Below the pieces are notes generated by a model, which did not search any database, was not told where the DNA came from, and saw only the letters and a list, made by a program, of their open reading frames with translations. DNA of 8,861 bases from positions 1-8,861 of the forward strand of contig CALCEF010000128.1 of the NCBI GenBank assembly GCA_937901365.1. The letters are read 5' to 3'. Of the stretch, positions 7,993-8,861 are shown piece by piece. This DNA comes from an uncultured euryarchaeote. GTDB taxonomy: Archaea > Thermoplasmatota > Poseidoniia > Poseidoniales > Thalassarchaeaceae. The position numbers were made by a program, and so were the translations under genes. The first letter of the stretch is position 1; the number at the start of each line of letters is the position of its first letter.

Positions 7993-8861
7993 ATGAGCGC
8001 CGTCTACGACGGCGTCAACCTATTCAATGGCCTTCGCTGCGCTTGGTGTAGGCGGCACCAGATGGCGGATGAAAAAGAACTCGAAGGGGCCGTCCTTCCA
8101 GATGGAATTGAAGTCGACGAAACTTCGGCTTATTTCGGTATTACCGATTCAAGCGACCTCATCAACCGCCTTGCAGAAACAGATCGTTTGAATGGATTGG
8201 GTGAATTCCTTTCGATTACAGGCGACCTCCTTCTCAAGCAAGCCACTTTTGATTTTGAGACAGCAGCCACTCGACTTGAGGTTGAAGGTGGGGAAATTTA
8301 CTGGTTACTTTCCGAACCTTTTGGGATGCTCTCTTGGACCGACCCGATTCGATTGTATCTCGGTCAAGAGGATTCTATGGGCAATCCCGGTGGGCCAGAC
8401 CCTGGTCTTGCCGCCACAGAGAAAGATGCACTTGAGGCGTTTAACGACCCATTTCGATTGCTGAAAATGCTTGCAATTGGACACATGTGTGGTGGGTTAC
8501 AAGAATTGGATCAATATCTGGCAAATTTTGAATCATGGATGGGGGATGTGGGGGGAAACAAGGTTCGTTTCCTCGCATTGCATCAGCAAATTAGCAGCGT
8601 GCTTCGAGAAACTCAAGGTGGAGGAGATGCCTCCAGTTTGTCTTCGTTGTCTGGAGGACCCATTACCAAGGCATCTGTTCAAGCACCAGAAGGCATGACA
8701 TCTGTTGAGACAAAATCAGAACCAGAACCCGTTGCAGCACCAGAACCTGAGCCTGAGCCTGAACCTGAACCTGAACCTGAACCTGAACCTGAGCCTGAAC
8801 CCATGCCCATTGCGGCCCCTGTAATTGAACCAGAACCCGAACCCGAACCCGAACCTGAACC
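7993..8861 (+). CDS. Unrecognised protein with Glu-Pro repeat, 3' partial
   Basis: From ATG 7993 the frame stays open for 289 codons and runs off the window end. The start is uncertain. ATG 7993 lies 11 nt after the giant gene's stop with no clear ribosome site. ATG 8062 (residue 24, [11 protein letters not shown]) is a good alternative that would drop an odd CAWCRRH segment at 16-22. Residues 37-205 look like a folded, mostly helical and acidic domain ([20 protein letters not shown] at 56-75, [20 protein letters not shown] at 102-121, [16 protein letters not shown] at 154-169) that I do not recognise. From about 243 the chain becomes Glu-Pro repeats, broken once by MPIAAPVI (271-278). No signal peptide or membrane helix is seen in the visible part, so it is probably cytoplasmic, or anchored by a C-terminus beyond the window. 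It may share a transcript with the giant gene. Smaller reading frames in this interval are out of phase and look like shadows. Confidence 0.72.
   Translation, partial: MSAVYDGVNLFNGLRCAWCRRHQMADEKELEGAVLPDGIEVDETSAYFGITDSSDLINRLAETDRLNGLGEFLSITGDLLLKQATFDFETAATRLEVEGGEIYWLLSEPFGMLSWTDPIRLYLGQEDSMGNPGGPDPGLAATEKDALEAFNDPFRLLKMLAIGHMCGGLQELDQYLANFESWMGDVGGNKVRFLALHQQISSVLRETQGGGDASSLSSLSGGPITKASVQAPEGMTSVETKSEPEPVAAPEPEPEPEPEPEPEPEPEPEPMPIAAPVIEPEPEPEPEPE
8743..8802 (+). repeat. Hexanucleotide GARCCY tandem repeat coding Glu-Pro, first block
   Basis: Ten consecutive in-frame units of GARCCY, with five identical GAACCT units at 8761-8790, encode (EP)10. Units differ only in wobble positions (GAA/GAG, CCT/CCC). 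Because the unit is six bases, gain or loss of a unit keeps the frame, so length could vary between strains. Confidence 0.9.
8827..8861 (+). repeat. Glu-Pro hexanucleotide repeat, second block, cut by window end
   Basis: A second run of GAACCN units (GAACCA, three GAACCC, GAACCT and a partial unit) continues to the last base. It is separated from the first block by 24 nt coding MPIAAPVI. Here CCC is the main proline codon, unlike the first block, so the two blocks were probably not made by one recent duplication. Confidence 0.85.

Noticed and set aside
7998..8014. CGCCGTC-TAC-GACGGCG perfect hairpin 17 nt after the giant gene's stop, as a terminator
   Set aside because: No T-rich run follows, archaeal termination does not need a GC hairpin, and it lies inside the next reading frame if that starts at 7993. 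It could matter if the true start is 8062.
8192..8698. Two short plus-strand reading frames (8192-8464 and 8471-8698)
   Set aside because: They are out of phase with the continuous frame from 7993, whose product has coherent composition and leads into the Glu-Pro repeat.

Overview
The window looks like a piece of an archaeal genome, most likely a planktonic euryarchaeon of the Marine Group II (Poseidoniales) type. This is inferred from four things: a very large secreted, single-pass surface protein built from FG-GAP and thrombospondin type 3-like calcium repeats; a GGTGAG ribosome binding site, as in many Euryarchaeota; a roughly balanced base composition; and Glu-Pro and Pro-Arg rich low-complexity tails. 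No rRNA, tRNA or marker gene is present to prove the taxonomy.

Layout. Positions 1-791 (+) hold the 3' part of a DUF4105 (Lnb N-terminal-like) gene whose start lies outside the window. It converges tail to tail, with a 17-nt overlap, on a thiamine pyrophosphokinase gene at 775-1380 (-). A 115-nt divergent intergenic region (1381-1495) carries a perfect palindrome flanked by two near-identical direct repeats. It also carries a possible hairpin that would cover the ribosome binding site of the next gene. Positions 1496-7981 (+), about 73% of the window, are one gene for a 2161-residue protein. Its order is: signal peptide, propeller-like repeats, seven FG-GAP blades with calcium loops, more propeller-like repeats, about 21 thrombospondin type 3-like loops, one membrane helix, an acidic patch, a Pro/Arg/Gly-rich disordered tail with three PVRKTR repeats, and a small C-terminal domain. 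Eleven nt downstream a further + strand reading frame (7993 to the window end) encodes an unrecognised protein with a long Glu-Pro repeat. It has no stop codon inside the window.

How it fits together. The giant protein is probably a cell-surface adhesin or stalk anchored in the membrane, with a charged tail inside the cell. The downstream Glu-Pro protein may be co-transcribed with it, and its acidic repeat could be a partner for the basic tail (inference only). The thiamine kinase is a housekeeping or salvage enzyme with no evident functional link to its neighbours. I found no mobile element, CRISPR array, RNA gene or defence system.
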